Shown: positions 56,107-64,000 of the stretch, piece by piece
How the letters are laid out: each line of letters opens with the position of its first letter
Numbering within the stretch: position 1 is the stretch's first letter
Source: Brachybacterium squillarum M-6-3
GTDB lineage: Bacteria > Actinomycetota > Actinomycetes > Actinomycetales > Dermabacteraceae
Direction of reading: 5' to 3'
DNA length: 64,000 nt
NCBI RefSeq assembly: GCF_000225825.1
Contig: NZ_AGBX01000006.1
Coordinates: 326,378 to 390,377 of the forward strand
Notes under the pieces: generated by a model
What the model saw: only the letters and a program-made list of their open reading frames with translations
The model's database searches: none
Told to the model about the DNA's origin: nothing
Program-made: the position numbers and the translations under genes

Positions 56107-56853
56107 GTGCTCTACGAGATCGCCAAACCGCCGGTGCGGGCGCTGATGCGCGCGGTGTGGCGCCCCGCCCTCACCGGCGCCCACCACGTCCCCGAGGACG
56201 GCCCCGTGGTGCTGGCCTCGAACCACCTGGCCTACTCGGACACCGTGATCCTGCCGGCCTCCATCGAGCGCACCGTCTTCTTCCTCGGCAAGTCCGATAT
56301 CTTCACCGGCGGCAACCCGTTCAACGCGCTCTTCGCGCGCATCATGCGGGGCCTGCACGTGATGCCCGTGGACCGCAGCGGCGGCCCCGCCTCCTCCACG
56401 GCGATCGAGGCGGGCCTCGCGGTGCTCGCCGAGGGAAAGGTGCTGGGCATCTACCCCGAGGGCACGCGCAGCCCCGACGGGCGCCTGCACCGCGGCAAGA
56501 CCGGCGTGGCCCGGTTCGCGCTCGCCGGCGGCGCGCCGATCGTGCCGGTCGGCATGGTCGGCAGCTTCGAGGCCCAACGGGGTCGCCGCTACCTGCCGCG
56601 CCGTCACCCCCGGATCGAGGTACGGGTAGGGGAGCCCATCGATCCGGAGGCCGTCGTCGCCGCGCTGCCGGAGGCCTCCGAGGCGGAGCAGCTGCGGGCG
56701 CTGACCGATCACGTGATGGAGCGGATCACCGAACTGTCCGGGCAGGATCGGGTGGACGAGTACGCCGCCGACGTGAAGCGGCGCCTGCGGGCCCAGCGCT
56801 CCGCGCGACGCACGGGGCGGTCCGCAAGCTCCGAGGCCGACCCGGGGGCGTGA
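56107..56853 (+). CDS. 1-acyl-sn-glycerol-3-phosphate acyltransferase-like (PlsC family)
   Basis: 248 residues from GTG 56107 (GGGGGA upstream). Block I ASNHLAYSDTV has the catalytic His-x4-Asp, block III is YPEGTRSPDGRLHRGKTGVA, block IV GAPIVPVGMVG. No large hydrophobic segment apart from the N-terminal amphipathic region, so it is probably membrane-peripheral. Likely phosphatidate synthesis; other acceptors are possible. The aroG promoter follows. Confidence 0.9.
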   Translation: MLYEIAKPPVRALMRAVWRPALTGAHHVPEDGPVVLASNHLAYSDTVILPASIERTVFFLGKSDIFTGGNPFNALFARIMRGLHVMPVDRSGGPASSTAIEAGLAVLAEGKVLGIYPEGTRSPDGRLHRGKTGVARFALAGGAPIVPVGMVGSFEAQRGRRYLPRRHPRIEVRVGEPIDPEAVVAALPEASEAEQLRALTDHVMERITELSGQDRVDEYAADVKRRLRAQRSARRTGRSASSEADPGA

Positions 56854-56904
56854 TCCGCGCCGGTCCGGGGCCCGGACCGTGCACCCGCACCCCCGGATCA
56901 TCAG

Positions 56905-56910
56905 TACCCT
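56905..56910 (+). promoter_or_regulatory. -10 of the DAHP synthase gene (leaderless)
   Basis: TACCCT six bases before GTG 56917, with no RBS between. Confidence 0.5.
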
Positions 56911-56916
56911 GTCCGA

Positions 56917-58311
56917 GTGACCCAGTTCAGCCCCGTCGCTCCTGCCCGCGCCCACGACTTCAGCCTGTCCGAGGCCCATGAGGGTCTTGCCTCGCTCGGG
57001 GCCTGGCGGGACTATCCCCGGGTGCAGCAGCCCACCTGGCCGGACGAGGACGCCCGCGCCCGCGTGTTCTCCCAGCTGCGCGGCGCCCCGCCCCTGGTCT
57101 TCGCCGGGGAGGTCGACGTGCTGCGCTCCAAGCTCGCCGCCGCGGCCACCGGTGACGCCTTCCTGCTGCAGGGCGGGGACTGCGCCGAGACCTTCGCCGA
57201 CTCCACCGCCGACCGGATCCGCAACAAGATCCGCACCATCCTGCAGATGTCCGCGGTGCTGACCTACGGCGCCTCCGTGCCCGTGGTGAAGATGGGGCGC
57301 ATGGCCGGGCAGTTCGCCAAGCCCCGCTCCGCCGACGAGGAGACCCGCGACGGCCTCACCCTGCCCACCTACCGCGGGGATGCCGTCAACGACTTCGGCT
57401 TCACCGAGGCCGCCCGCGTGCCCGACCCCGAGCGCCTGCTGCGGATGTACAACACCAGCGCCTCGACCCTGAACCTGCTGCGCGCCTTCACCGGCGGCGG
57501 CTTCGCCGACCTGCGCCAGGTGCACGCCTGGAACCGCGGCTTCACCGCCGGGCCGGGATACGACCGCTACGAGGAGCTGGCCGCGCAGATCGACAAGGCG
57601 ATCCGCTTCATGGACGCGATCGGCGCCGACTTCGACGAGCTCACCGTGGTCGACTTCTACTCCTCCCACGAGGCCCTGCTGCTGGACTACGAGGAGGCCC
57701 TGGCCCGCGTCGACTCCCGCAGCGGCGAGATCTACGGCTGCTCCGGCCACTTCCTGTGGATCGGGGAGCGCACCCGCCAGCTCGACGGCGCCCACGTCGA
57801 CTTCATGGCCAAGCTGCGCAACCCCATCGGGGTCAAGCTCGGCCCGAACGCCTCCGTGGACGACGCCCTGCGCCTGCTCGACCGACTCGACCCGGAGCGC
57901 GAGCCCGGCCGCCTCACCTTCATCACCCGCATGGGCGCCTCCCGCATCCGCGAGTCCCTGCCTGCGCTGGTGGAAGGCGTACGCGATGCCGGGGCCCAGG
58001 TCACCTGGGTCACCGACCCGATGCACGGCAACACCATCACCTCCTCCAACGGCTACAAGACCCGCCGCTTCGAGGACATCCTCGACGAGGTCGTCGGCTT
58101 CTTCGAGGTGCACCAGGCGGCCGGCACCGTGCCCGGCGGGCTGCACATGGAGCTCACCGGCGACGACGTCACCGAGGTCCTCGGTGGCTCCGGCCACATC
58201 GACGAGGCCGGTCTCGAGCGCCGCTACGAGACCCTGGTGGATCCGCGCCTGAACCACCAGCAGTCCCTCGAGCTGGCCTTCCTGGTGGCGGAGATGCTCT
58301 CCCGCCGCTGA
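56917..58311 (+). CDS. aroG: class II 3-deoxy-7-phosphoheptulonate synthase
   Basis: 464 residues. First step of the shikimate pathway. Plant/mycobacterial class II motifs are clear: PLVFAGEVDVLRSKLAAA, LLQGGDCAETFADST (metal Cys), KMGRMAGQFAKPRS, SSHEALLLDYEEAL and WVTDPMHGNTITS (metal His). The N-terminal extension carries the regulatory region of the mycobacterial enzyme. GTG start, likely leaderless. Confidence 0.96.
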   Translation: MTQFSPVAPARAHDFSLSEAHEGLASLGAWRDYPRVQQPTWPDEDARARVFSQLRGAPPLVFAGEVDVLRSKLAAAATGDAFLLQGGDCAETFADSTADRIRNKIRTILQMSAVLTYGASVPVVKMGRMAGQFAKPRSADEETRDGLTLPTYRGDAVNDFGFTEAARVPDPERLLRMYNTSASTLNLLRAFTGGGFADLRQVHAWNRGFTAGPGYDRYEELAAQIDKAIRFMDAIGADFDELTVVDFYSSHEALLLDYEEALARVDSRSGEIYGCSGHFLWIGERTRQLDGAHVDFMAKLRNPIGVKLGPNASVDDALRLLDRLDPEREPGRLTFITRMGASRIRESLPALVEGVRDAGAQVTWVTDPMHGNTITSSNGYKTRRFEDILDEVVGFFEVHQAAGTVPGGLHMELTGDDVTEVLGGSGHIDEAGLERRYETLVDPRLNHQQSLELAFLVAEMLSRR

Positions 58312-58327
58312 GGACACCGCCGCCCAC

Positions 58328-58368
58328 GGACGGGCCCGGCCGACGCCTCGCGTCGACCGGGCCCGTCC
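58328..58368. terminator. bidirectional terminator between aroG and the Ser/Thr kinase gene
   Basis: 19-bp stem GGACGGGCCCGGCCGACGC with one mismatch and a three-base loop, followed by CTTT on the plus strand. Confidence 0.75.
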
Positions 58369-58396
58369 CTTTGCGGGGGTCGCGGGGGAAAGGGGA

Positions 58397-60487
58397 TCAG
58401 AACACGGTCAACGTGACCGTGGAGCCCTTGGCGAGCTCGTCGCCCGCCGCGGCGGACTGCTCGTAGACCTGGCCGAAGACCGGGTCCTCGTTGTCGTACT
58501 CGACGGCGACCTCGAAGCCGGCCGACTCCATCGCGGCCCGCGCCTCGTCCTCGGTCATCTTGAAGACGTCGGGGACGGTGGCCATCTCCGGGCCCTGCGA
58601 GACCACGATCGAGACGGTGTCACCGCGGTAGCCGCTGCCCGAGCCGGGGGACTGGGAGATCACGTCGCCCTTGGGCACGTCGGGGGAGTGCTCCGAGGAG
58701 GTGGTGACGGTGAAGCCGGAGTCCTCCAGGGAGGCCTTCGCATCCGCCTCGGCGCGACCGGTCTGATCGGGGATCGAGATCGGCTGCCGGCCCTGGGAGA
58801 CGACCACGGAGACCTCCCCGCCCTCGGGCAGGGCGTCGGCGGACTGGCTCTGGGAGATGACCTGCCCGGCGGGCACGGTCTCCGAGTAGGCGGGGTCGTC
58901 CTCCACCAGCACCAGGCCGAGCTCGGACAGGGAGGCCTCGGCCTCCCCGACGTCGCTGCCGGTGAGGTCGGGGACGGTGAACAGCTCCTCGCCGCGGGAC
59001 ACGACGAGGGCGACCTCGTCGCCCTTCTTCACGTCGGTGCCGGAGCCGGGGGAGGAGGAGATGACGTGCCCGGCCGGCACCTCGTCGTCGTACTGCTGGG
59101 TGGTGGAGACGGCGAGGCCCTCGGAGTCCAGGGCGTCCTCGGCGTCGGCCAGCTCGGTGCCGGCGAGGACGGGGACGGTGCGGTCCGCGCCGGGTCCGGT
59201 GTTCAGGTACCAGTCGGCGCTGGTCCAGGCGCCCGCGCCGAAGGTCGCGAGCAGGGCGCCGGTGGCCAGCAGCACCACGGGGCGGGAACCGCGGCGGGTG
59301 CCCTCGGGCAGGTGACGGCCGCGACGGCTGCGCGGTGCGGCGGCCTGCACACTGCGGGTGCCCTCGCCGTCCTCGTCCTCCGTGTCGGCGGTCGAGGCCC
59401 CGGATGCGGCGTCGGGGGAGTCGGACGGTGCGTCGCGCGCGGCGTCGTCGGTCGCTCCGCCGGGAAGGGCCGCGGCGGCCGCGGAGGCGCCGAGCACCCC
59501 GGGCCAGGAGCGCGGGTCGGCATCCTTCCCGTCCAGGGCGCGCTCGATGCGGGTGGTGATGCGCGGGGCGTCGCCGGTGTCCTGCGCCTCGATCTCCTCG
59601 GCGTCCAGCGGCTCGGGCCGCGACTCGAGCATCTCCTGGGGCAGGGCGGCCCGCAGCTCGCGGACGCTGCGCAGCAGCTCCGCGGCGGAATGTGGGCGGT
59701 GCTCGACGGTGCGGGCGGCGGCCCAGGTGACCAGGGAGTCCAGCTCGCGAGGGACGCCCGCGGCGCGCCGGGAGGGAGCCGGGATGTCGTCGTGGACGTG
59801 CTGGAAGGCGATGTGCACCGGCTGCTCGCCGACGAAGGGCTGGCGCCCGGTGAGCATCTCGAACAGCACCACGCCGAGGGAGTACAGGTCGCTGCGCTCG
59901 TCGCTCTGCCCGCGGGTGACGACCTCGGGGCTGATGTAGGCGACGGTGCCCAGCAGGGTGGCGCTGGCCGAGGAGTTCGCGGTGCCGATCGCGCGGGCCA
60001 GGCCGAAGTCGGCCACCTTCACCACGCCCTCGGGGTCCAGCAGGATGTTCTCGGGCTTGATGTCGCGATGGACGATCCCCGCGCCGTGCGCGGCGACCAG
60101 CGCCTGCAGCACCTGCTCGGTGACGTCGAGGGTCTCGCCGAGCGAGAGGGGGCCCTGCTCGCGCAGCCGCGCCCGGAGGGTCTGGCCCTCCACCAGCTCC
60201 ATGGCCAGGTAGATGCGGTCCTCGTCCTCACCCTGGTCGAAGACCCCGACCACGTTGCGATGGGCCAGCCGCGCCGCGGCGCGGGCCTCCCGGCCGAAGC
60301 GGCGGCGGAAGTCCTCGTCGGCCGCGAGGTGCGGATGCATGATCTTCAGGGCCACGACGCGATCCAGTCGCTGGTCGTGGCCGCGGTGCACAGCGGCCAT
60401 GCCGCCGCGCGCGATCAGCTCCTCGACCCGATAGCGGTGATCGAGGAGCTGGTCGATGTCGGGGGAAGTCGACGTCGCCGGGCTCAC
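58397..60487 (-). CDS. Ser/Thr protein kinase with four PASTA domains
   Basis: 696 residues from GTG 60487. Cytoplasmic kinase domain (about 15-275): GGMAAVHRG, ALKIM (Lys), HRDIKPENILLD, DFGLA, APE replaced by SPE, and SDLYSLGVVLFEMLTG. A 150-residue linker, one membrane helix (VVLLATGALLATFGAGAW) and four extracellular PASTA repeats (each with a P-G-x-VI-xQS-type motif) follow. PASTA domains bind peptidoglycan fragments. Neighbours (DAHP synthase, Rv2175c-like protein, polyprenyl synthase) match the mycobacterial pknL locus, though PknL itself has two or so PASTA repeats. Confidence 0.94.
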   Translation of the reverse strand: MSPATSTSPDIDQLLDHRYRVEELIARGGMAAVHRGHDQRLDRVVALKIMHPHLAADEDFRRRFGREARAAARLAHRNVVGVFDQGEDEDRIYLAMELVEGQTLRARLREQGPLSLGETLDVTEQVLQALVAAHGAGIVHRDIKPENILLDPEGVVKVADFGLARAIGTANSSASATLLGTVAYISPEVVTRGQSDERSDLYSLGVVLFEMLTGRQPFVGEQPVHIAFQHVHDDIPAPSRRAAGVPRELDSLVTWAAARTVEHRPHSAAELLRSVRELRAALPQEMLESRPEPLDAEEIEAQDTGDAPRITTRIERALDGKDADPRSWPGVLGASAAAAALPGGATDDAARDAPSDSPDAASGASTADTEDEDGEGTRSVQAAAPRSRRGRHLPEGTRRGSRPVVLLATGALLATFGAGAWTSADWYLNTGPGADRTVPVLAGTELADAEDALDSEGLAVSTTQQYDDEVPAGHVISSSPGSGTDVKKGDEVALVVSRGEELFTVPDLTGSDVGEAEASLSELGLVLVEDDPAYSETVPAGQVISQSQSADALPEGGEVSVVVSQGRQPISIPDQTGRAEADAKASLEDSGFTVTTSSEHSPDVPKGDVISQSPGSGSGYRGDTVSIVVSQGPEMATVPDVFKMTEDEARAAMESAGFEVAVEYDNEDPVFGQVYEQSAAAGDELAKGSTVTLTVF

Positions 60488-60494
60488 GAGGCCC

Positions 60495-60500
60495 ACTGTA
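60495..60500 (-). promoter_or_regulatory. -10 of the Ser/Thr kinase gene (leaderless)
   Basis: TACAGT on the minus strand, seven bases before GTG 60487; no RBS is present. Confidence 0.5.
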
Positions 60501-60614
60501 GGAGCGCCGGGCGAGTCGGACGCGGAAGGTCGCGCCCCGACACGCCGTGTCGCCTCCGTCTCCCCGCGCCGCCCGCGCGCCCGCGGGGACGTGCCTGCGC
60601 CGGCCCTCGCGTGG

Positions 60615-60620
60615 CACCCT
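60615..60620 (+). promoter_or_regulatory. candidate -10 of the Rv2175c-like gene
   Basis: CACCCT six bases before GTG 60627, in leaderless spacing; a weak match to TANNNT. Confidence 0.3.
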
Positions 60621-60626
60621 GGGCGC

Positions 60627-61046
60627 GTGAACGCCGATACCCCGCAGACCCCCGCGTCCGAGGACGCCGCCCCCACCCCCAACCCCACCGACGCGCCGAC
60701 CTACGAGGCCGTGATCGGGAGCTGGCTGACCCTGCCCGACGTGGCCCTCGAGATGGAGATCGAGGTCTCCCAGGTGCGCCGCCTGATCGAGGACGGTCAG
60801 CTCGTGGCCGTGCGCCGCGGCACCCCCGTGGTGCGCTCGGTGCCCGCGGAGATGCTGCTGGAGGGCGAGCTGATCCCGCATCTGGCCGGCACCCTCACGG
60901 TGCTGCGCGACGGCGGCTTCTCCGATGAGGAGCTGCTGACCTGGTTGTTCACCGAGGACGAGACCCTGCCGGGGCGCCCCATCGACCAGCTCCGCGCCGG
61001 CCAGCGCGGAGAGGTGCGCCGCCGCGCCCTCGCCCTGGCCTTCTGA
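60627..61046 (+). CDS. Rv2175c-family DNA-binding protein
   Basis: 139 residues. A disordered Thr/Pro/Ala-rich start (1-30) contains possible phosphorylation threonines. The winged helix-turn-helix core follows: WLTLPDVALEMEIEVSQVRR, LVAVRRGTPVVRSVPAEML, then a C-terminal four-helix part (LSDEELLTWLF-like segment). In M. tuberculosis the homologue is phosphorylated by its neighbour PknL, which abolishes DNA binding; the divergent kinase next door suggests the same here. Confidence 0.88.
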   Translation: MNADTPQTPASEDAAPTPNPTDAPTYEAVIGSWLTLPDVALEMEIEVSQVRRLIEDGQLVAVRRGTPVVRSVPAEMLLEGELIPHLAGTLTVLRDGGFSDEELLTWLFTEDETLPGRPIDQLRAGQRGEVRRRALALAF

Positions 61047-61072
61047 GCACCGGGCCTCCCGCCCGCTGAGGT

Positions 61073-61099
61073 CCGCCTCGGGCCCGGCCGGTCCGAGGC
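61073..61099. terminator. hairpin between the Rv2175c-like and polyprenyl synthase genes
   Basis: Eight-bp stem CGCCTCGG with an 11-base GC-rich loop, between convergent ends; modest. Confidence 0.4.
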
Positions 61100-61105
61100 G
61101 CCGAA

Positions 61106-62239
61106 TCAGCCCCGGGGGTCCAGGAACTCCCGGACGTCGGTGGCCCGGTCGGCGAGCGCCTGCAGCCCGGCACGGCCGGTCTCCCCGAGGTCGGGGAGAC
61201 CGGTGAGCATCGCCGTGGCGCGCCCCGACTGCTCCTGCACCTGCGCGGCGACGGAGGCGACGGCGCCCGTGTCCACCATCAGTCGCTGCACCGCGGCGAC
61301 GTCCTCGGGGGAGGCATCCGGATCCCCGACCACCCGGTCGAGCAGGGCGCGCCCGGCGGCGTCGCTCGCCTCCTCGGTGCGGGCCAGCAGCACGGTGCGC
61401 TTGCCCTCGGTGACGTCCCCTCCCAGCGGCTTGCCGGTCGCGTCCGTGTCGCCGGCGACGCTGAGCAGGTCGTCGCGGAGCTGGAAGGCGGTGCCGATCT
61501 CGACCGCCCAGGCATCGAGCCCGTCCACCACGGCGGCCGGGGCGCCCACGCCGGCGGCACCGATCCGCACCGGTCGCTGCGTCGTGTAGGGGACGGTCTT
61601 CCACCGGATCACGGCCAGTGCCGCCTCCTCGGCGGAGGCGGGGGAGGCGAAGCCCCCGGCCTGATGGAGCACGTCCAGGTACTGCCCGACCATCACCTCG
61701 CTGCGCAGCGCCTCGAACTCCGCTCGGCCGGAACCCGTGAGCCCCGCGGTGGCCGCGAGCTGCTCTGCCCAGGTGAGGGTGAGGTCGCCGAGCACGATCG
61801 CGGTGGCCGCACCGAAGTCCTCGGCGCTGCCGGCCCAGCCCTGCGCGCGGTGGTCCGCCGCCTCCGCCACGTGCAGCGCGGGCCGCCCGCGCCGGGTATC
61901 CGAGTGGTCGATGACGTCGTCGTGCATGAGCGCGGCGGCCTGCACGAGCTCGATCGCGGTGCCGATGCAGGCCAGGGACTCGAGCTCGGCGTCCTCCGGC
62001 TCCCGGCCGAGCGCGGCGACGGCGGCATGGAAGGCGAAGCGGGGCCGCAGCAGCTTCCCGCCGTCCAGGTACTCCGTGAGCCGGTCCACCAGGGTCTCCG
62101 CCTCGGGCGCGATGCGGACGACCTCGGCCCGGCGCGCGGCCAGCTCCCGGTCGCGCACCGCCTCCAGGCGGGCGAGCAGGACGGCGTCCAGGCGGAGCGC
62201 CTCCGCGGCGGGGGAGGTGGCGGGATCGGCGGGGGTCAT
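61106..62239 (-). CDS. polyprenyl diphosphate synthase
   Basis: 377 residues from ATG 62239 (GTG 62242 adds one residue). Isoprenoid chain elongation with trans geometry. First Asp-rich motif LMHDDVIDHSDTRRG, second FQLRDDLLSVAGD, plus GKLLRPRF at the N-terminus and GGDVTEGKRT. The five residues before the first Asp motif suggest a product of GGPP length or so, but chain length cannot be read reliably. Matches the IdsA-type gene of the mycobacterial pknL region. Confidence 0.92.
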   Translation of the reverse strand: MTPADPATSPAAEALRLDAVLLARLEAVRDRELAARRAEVVRIAPEAETLVDRLTEYLDGGKLLRPRFAFHAAVAALGREPEDAELESLACIGTAIELVQAAALMHDDVIDHSDTRRGRPALHVAEAADHRAQGWAGSAEDFGAATAIVLGDLTLTWAEQLAATAGLTGSGRAEFEALRSEVMVGQYLDVLHQAGGFASPASAEEAALAVIRWKTVPYTTQRPVRIGAAGVGAPAAVVDGLDAWAVEIGTAFQLRDDLLSVAGDTDATGKPLGGDVTEGKRTVLLARTEEASDAAGRALLDRVVGDPDASPEDVAAVQRLMVDTGAVASVAAQVQEQSGRATAMLTGLPDLGETGRAGLQALADRATDVREFLDPRG

Positions 62240-62485
62240 CACGGCTCCAGGGGGTGACGGGGGAGGGGTCCCGAGATCCTTTCACGGTCATCCGGCCCCG
62301 CCCGCTGCCACGTCGGGGCGACCGACCCCGTCGCGTCGCCCGCCATCGCCCCGGGCATCCCGGACTCGTCACCGCGGTCCCCCGGTGCCGTGGCCGTAGG
62401 AAGGCGCGGTCCCTCCCCACCGGGGGCCATCCCCCGTCGCGGCGCGGACCTCGTCCCGGCGGGCTCCGCACGGAAGGCTCGGGGA

Positions 62486-63847
62486 ATGACGACCGCACCT
62501 CGCCCCGCACCCGCCGCCACCGACCCCACAGATCCCACCGAACCCTCTGACCCCTCCGCCCCGTCCGACCCCGCCGGCCTCCGCGTCCTCCGCGTGGGCG
62601 AACCCTCCGAGCTGCTGGCCGAGTCGCGCCTGGCCATGCACGCCGATCTGCGCGACAGCCTGGTGCTGATCGGGCACGGCGGCGAGGGTCGACCGCTGTT
62701 CTCCCGCACCGACCTGCGCCACGTCGCGGGGCCGTCCGCCCCCGAGCACGTCGAGCACCACCTCACGGCGGTGCGCGAGCACGGCCATCCGCGCGCCGTG
62801 GCCCTGTTCGTGCTCGGCGACGGCCACGACGACCTCCCGCCCGGTCTGCCGGGCGAGGCGGCGGCGATGCTCGGTGCCCTGCTGCTGCGCTCCGCCCGCG
62901 AGCTGCTGCCCGAGCCCGTCGCCGTCGACGCCTGCTGGGTGCTCGGCGCCGGGGTCGGGCACCGGGTGCTTCCCGGCGCCTTCACCCGGGACGGCGAGGA
63001 GGTGGCTGTCTCCCCCCTCTGCCCCCTGGTCCCGTGCGCGGAGACCGCCGCCGCGGCCCACGCCGTGCTGGAGGGGCAGGCCGTCGCGCAGGTCCTCGAG
63101 GGAGACCCGGGCCCGGCCGAGCAGCGTCTGCTGTGCGCCCTCGGCGCCTCCCTGTCCGGGCACGGGACCCTCTCCTCACTCCCGGCGGCCGCTCGCGCCA
63201 TCGGTCGCGGCGCCGCCGACGAGGAGCAGCGGGCCCGGGACCTGCCCCGCGTCCTCGCGGCGGCGCGGGAGGTGCTGCACCGGGTGGTCGACCTCGGCGG
63301 GGGCGGCACCGCCGATCCCTCTCCCCTCGCCGGGGCCGGTCCTGCCGCCGCACCCGGCGGTCCGGTCGCCGATGACAAGGGCTCCACCGCGGTCTCCGTG
63401 ACGGACTGTGAACCCCTCGCCGAGCTGATCCTGCTGCTCGGCATCGGCACGCTCGACTGGCGCCTGTTCGCCCTCTGCGTCGATCACGGTCGGGCGGAGG
63501 AGACCCCCGTCGAGGAGCTGCTGGACCGCCTCGTCGACGACCCCGACATGGTCCCGCATCCCGACGTCCGTGCAGGTGGGGACTGGTTCCGGGACCTCGA
63601 GAGGCTCCGCCTGGTCTGCGAGGAGCTCGCCCTGGCGCCCGCCGGGCCGGCCTCCGGGGCGGGGGACTCCGCCTGGCGCGGCCTGACCGCCGTGCTGGTC
63701 CTCCTGCAGTGGTGGAACCATCGCTTCGCCAGCGCGGGGGACCTCGTGGACGAGCTGCTGGAGGCCCAGCCCGGCTGCCCTCTGGCACCCTTGCTCACAC
63801 GCCTGATCGACGCCCCGATCTCCCCCGCCTGGCGCCCCGGTCGCTGA
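62486..63847 (+). CDS. DUF4192 domain protein
   Basis: 453 residues from ATG 62486 with GGAAGG upstream. After an Asp/Pro/Thr-rich start the DUF4192 domain covers about 30-450: LRVGEPSELLAESRLAM resembles the family start (AADLLAAVPHLLGF), then LVLIGHGGEGRP, VALFVLGDG, AVDACWVLG, and near the C-terminus LTAVLVLLQWWNHRFASAGDLVDELL. Common in actinobacteria, often near the primary sigma factor gene; function unknown. Divergent from the polyprenyl synthase gene; the 243-bp gap holds nothing else recognisable. Confidence 0.85.
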   Translation: MTTAPRPAPAATDPTDPTEPSDPSAPSDPAGLRVLRVGEPSELLAESRLAMHADLRDSLVLIGHGGEGRPLFSRTDLRHVAGPSAPEHVEHHLTAVREHGHPRAVALFVLGDGHDDLPPGLPGEAAAMLGALLLRSARELLPEPVAVDACWVLGAGVGHRVLPGAFTRDGEEVAVSPLCPLVPCAETAAAAHAVLEGQAVAQVLEGDPGPAEQRLLCALGASLSGHGTLSSLPAAARAIGRGAADEEQRARDLPRVLAAAREVLHRVVDLGGGGTADPSPLAGAGPAAAPGGPVADDKGSTAVSVTDCEPLAELILLLGIGTLDWRLFALCVDHGRAEETPVEELLDRLVDDPDMVPHPDVRAGGDWFRDLERLRLVCEELALAPAGPASGAGDSAWRGLTAVLVLLQWWNHRFASAGDLVDELLEAQPGCPLAPLLTRLIDAPISPAWRPGR

Positions 63848-63893
63848 CCGCCCCGCGCAGGGAGCAGGGGCCACCCGTGGGAGGAGCACACCG

Positions 63894-64000
63894 GTGACCA
63901 CCACCCGCCCCGCGCGCCCCGTTCCTGCGCCGGCCTCCCCCGCGGGGACCCCGGTGTCGGGGTCCGCCGCGCCGCCCCCGCCCCCCGGGGGCCCCGCCCC
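63894..64000 (+). CDS. start of an unidentified gene (runs off the right edge)
   Basis: GTG at 63894 has a strong GGAGGAG site seven bases upstream, 46 bases after the DUF4192 stop. The 35 codons present encode a Pro/Ala/Thr/Gly-rich, disordered start with no diagnostic sequence. In related genomes a primary sigma factor often follows a DUF4192 gene, and its N-terminus is low-complexity, but this is only a guess. Confidence 0.5.
   Translation, partial: MTTTRPARPVPAPASPAGTPVSGSAAPPPPPGGPA

Noticed and set aside
63894..64000. Calling the right-edge gene a primary sigma factor
   Set aside because: Only 35 low-complexity codons are visible; neighbourhood alone is not enough.

Overview
The window is very GC-rich with strong G/C third positions, many GTG starts, four-base ATGA/GTGA start-stop overlaps and several apparently leaderless promoters. 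Together with an actinobacterial bc1-aa3 respiratory set (qcrCAB plus ctaCDEF), DUF3043, a PknL/Rv2175c-type pair and class II DAHP synthase, this points to a chromosome segment of a high-GC Gram-positive actinobacterium. A Micrococcales member such as Dermabacteraceae/Brachybacterium is my guess from gene order and style; it is not proven here. No prophage, insertion sequence or CRISPR array is visible.

Layout. 1-5.2 kb (minus): glgX-treY-treZ, glycogen debranching and trehalose formation from maltooligosaccharides. 5.2-6.75 kb: six tRNA genes in two opposed groups, with an inverted duplication of tRNA-Val(GAC) plus its terminator, flanked by two 79-bp palindromes. 6.75-9.6 kb: a tightly coupled operon of lipoprotein, OmpA-domain protein, response regulator and histidine kinase, preceded by 11-bp-phased direct repeats. 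A third 79-bp palindrome follows at 9.67 kb. 10.6-29.3 kb: a conserved actinobacterial block, thrS-HIT-PrsW-yebC-ruvCAB (with a LexA box before ruvA)-yajC-secDF-apt-rel, then AbiEi-like and DUF349 genes on the minus strand, hisS and thioredoxin. 29.4-30.4 kb: an acyltransferase gene broken by one in-frame TGA. 30.5-37.5 kb: DEAD-box helicase, aspS, DUF3043, M20 dipeptidase, a small membrane protein and an ErpA-type Fe-S carrier. 37.9-46.6 kb: ctaC-ctaD-ctaF on the plus strand facing ctaE-qcrC-qcrA-qcrB on the minus strand, with one small unknown gene between. 46.8-52 kb: trpD, AsnC-type domain protein, DEDD exonuclease/GIY-YIG fusion and long-chain acyl-CoA ligase. 52.2-53.1 kb: ROK sugar kinase. 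53.1-54.7 kb: a gene graveyard with an internally deleted GNAT acetyltransferase, a truncated unknown gene and a multiply disrupted cardiolipin synthase. 54.7-64 kb: membrane protein, alpha/beta hydrolase, PlsC-like acyltransferase, DAHP synthase, PASTA Ser/Thr kinase, Rv2175c-like DNA-binding protein, polyprenyl synthase, DUF4192 protein and the first 35 codons of one more gene.

How it fits together. Most genes are core housekeeping: translation (three tRNA synthetases), recombination repair, protein export, stringent response and respiration. The most unusual parts are the family of exactly 79-bp palindromic elements sharing CTGTCCA/TGGACAG ends, the OmpA/lipoprotein two-component operon with its phased repeats, the inverted tRNA duplication, and the two decay sites (acyltransferase nonsense codon; GNAT/cardiolipin synthase remnants).
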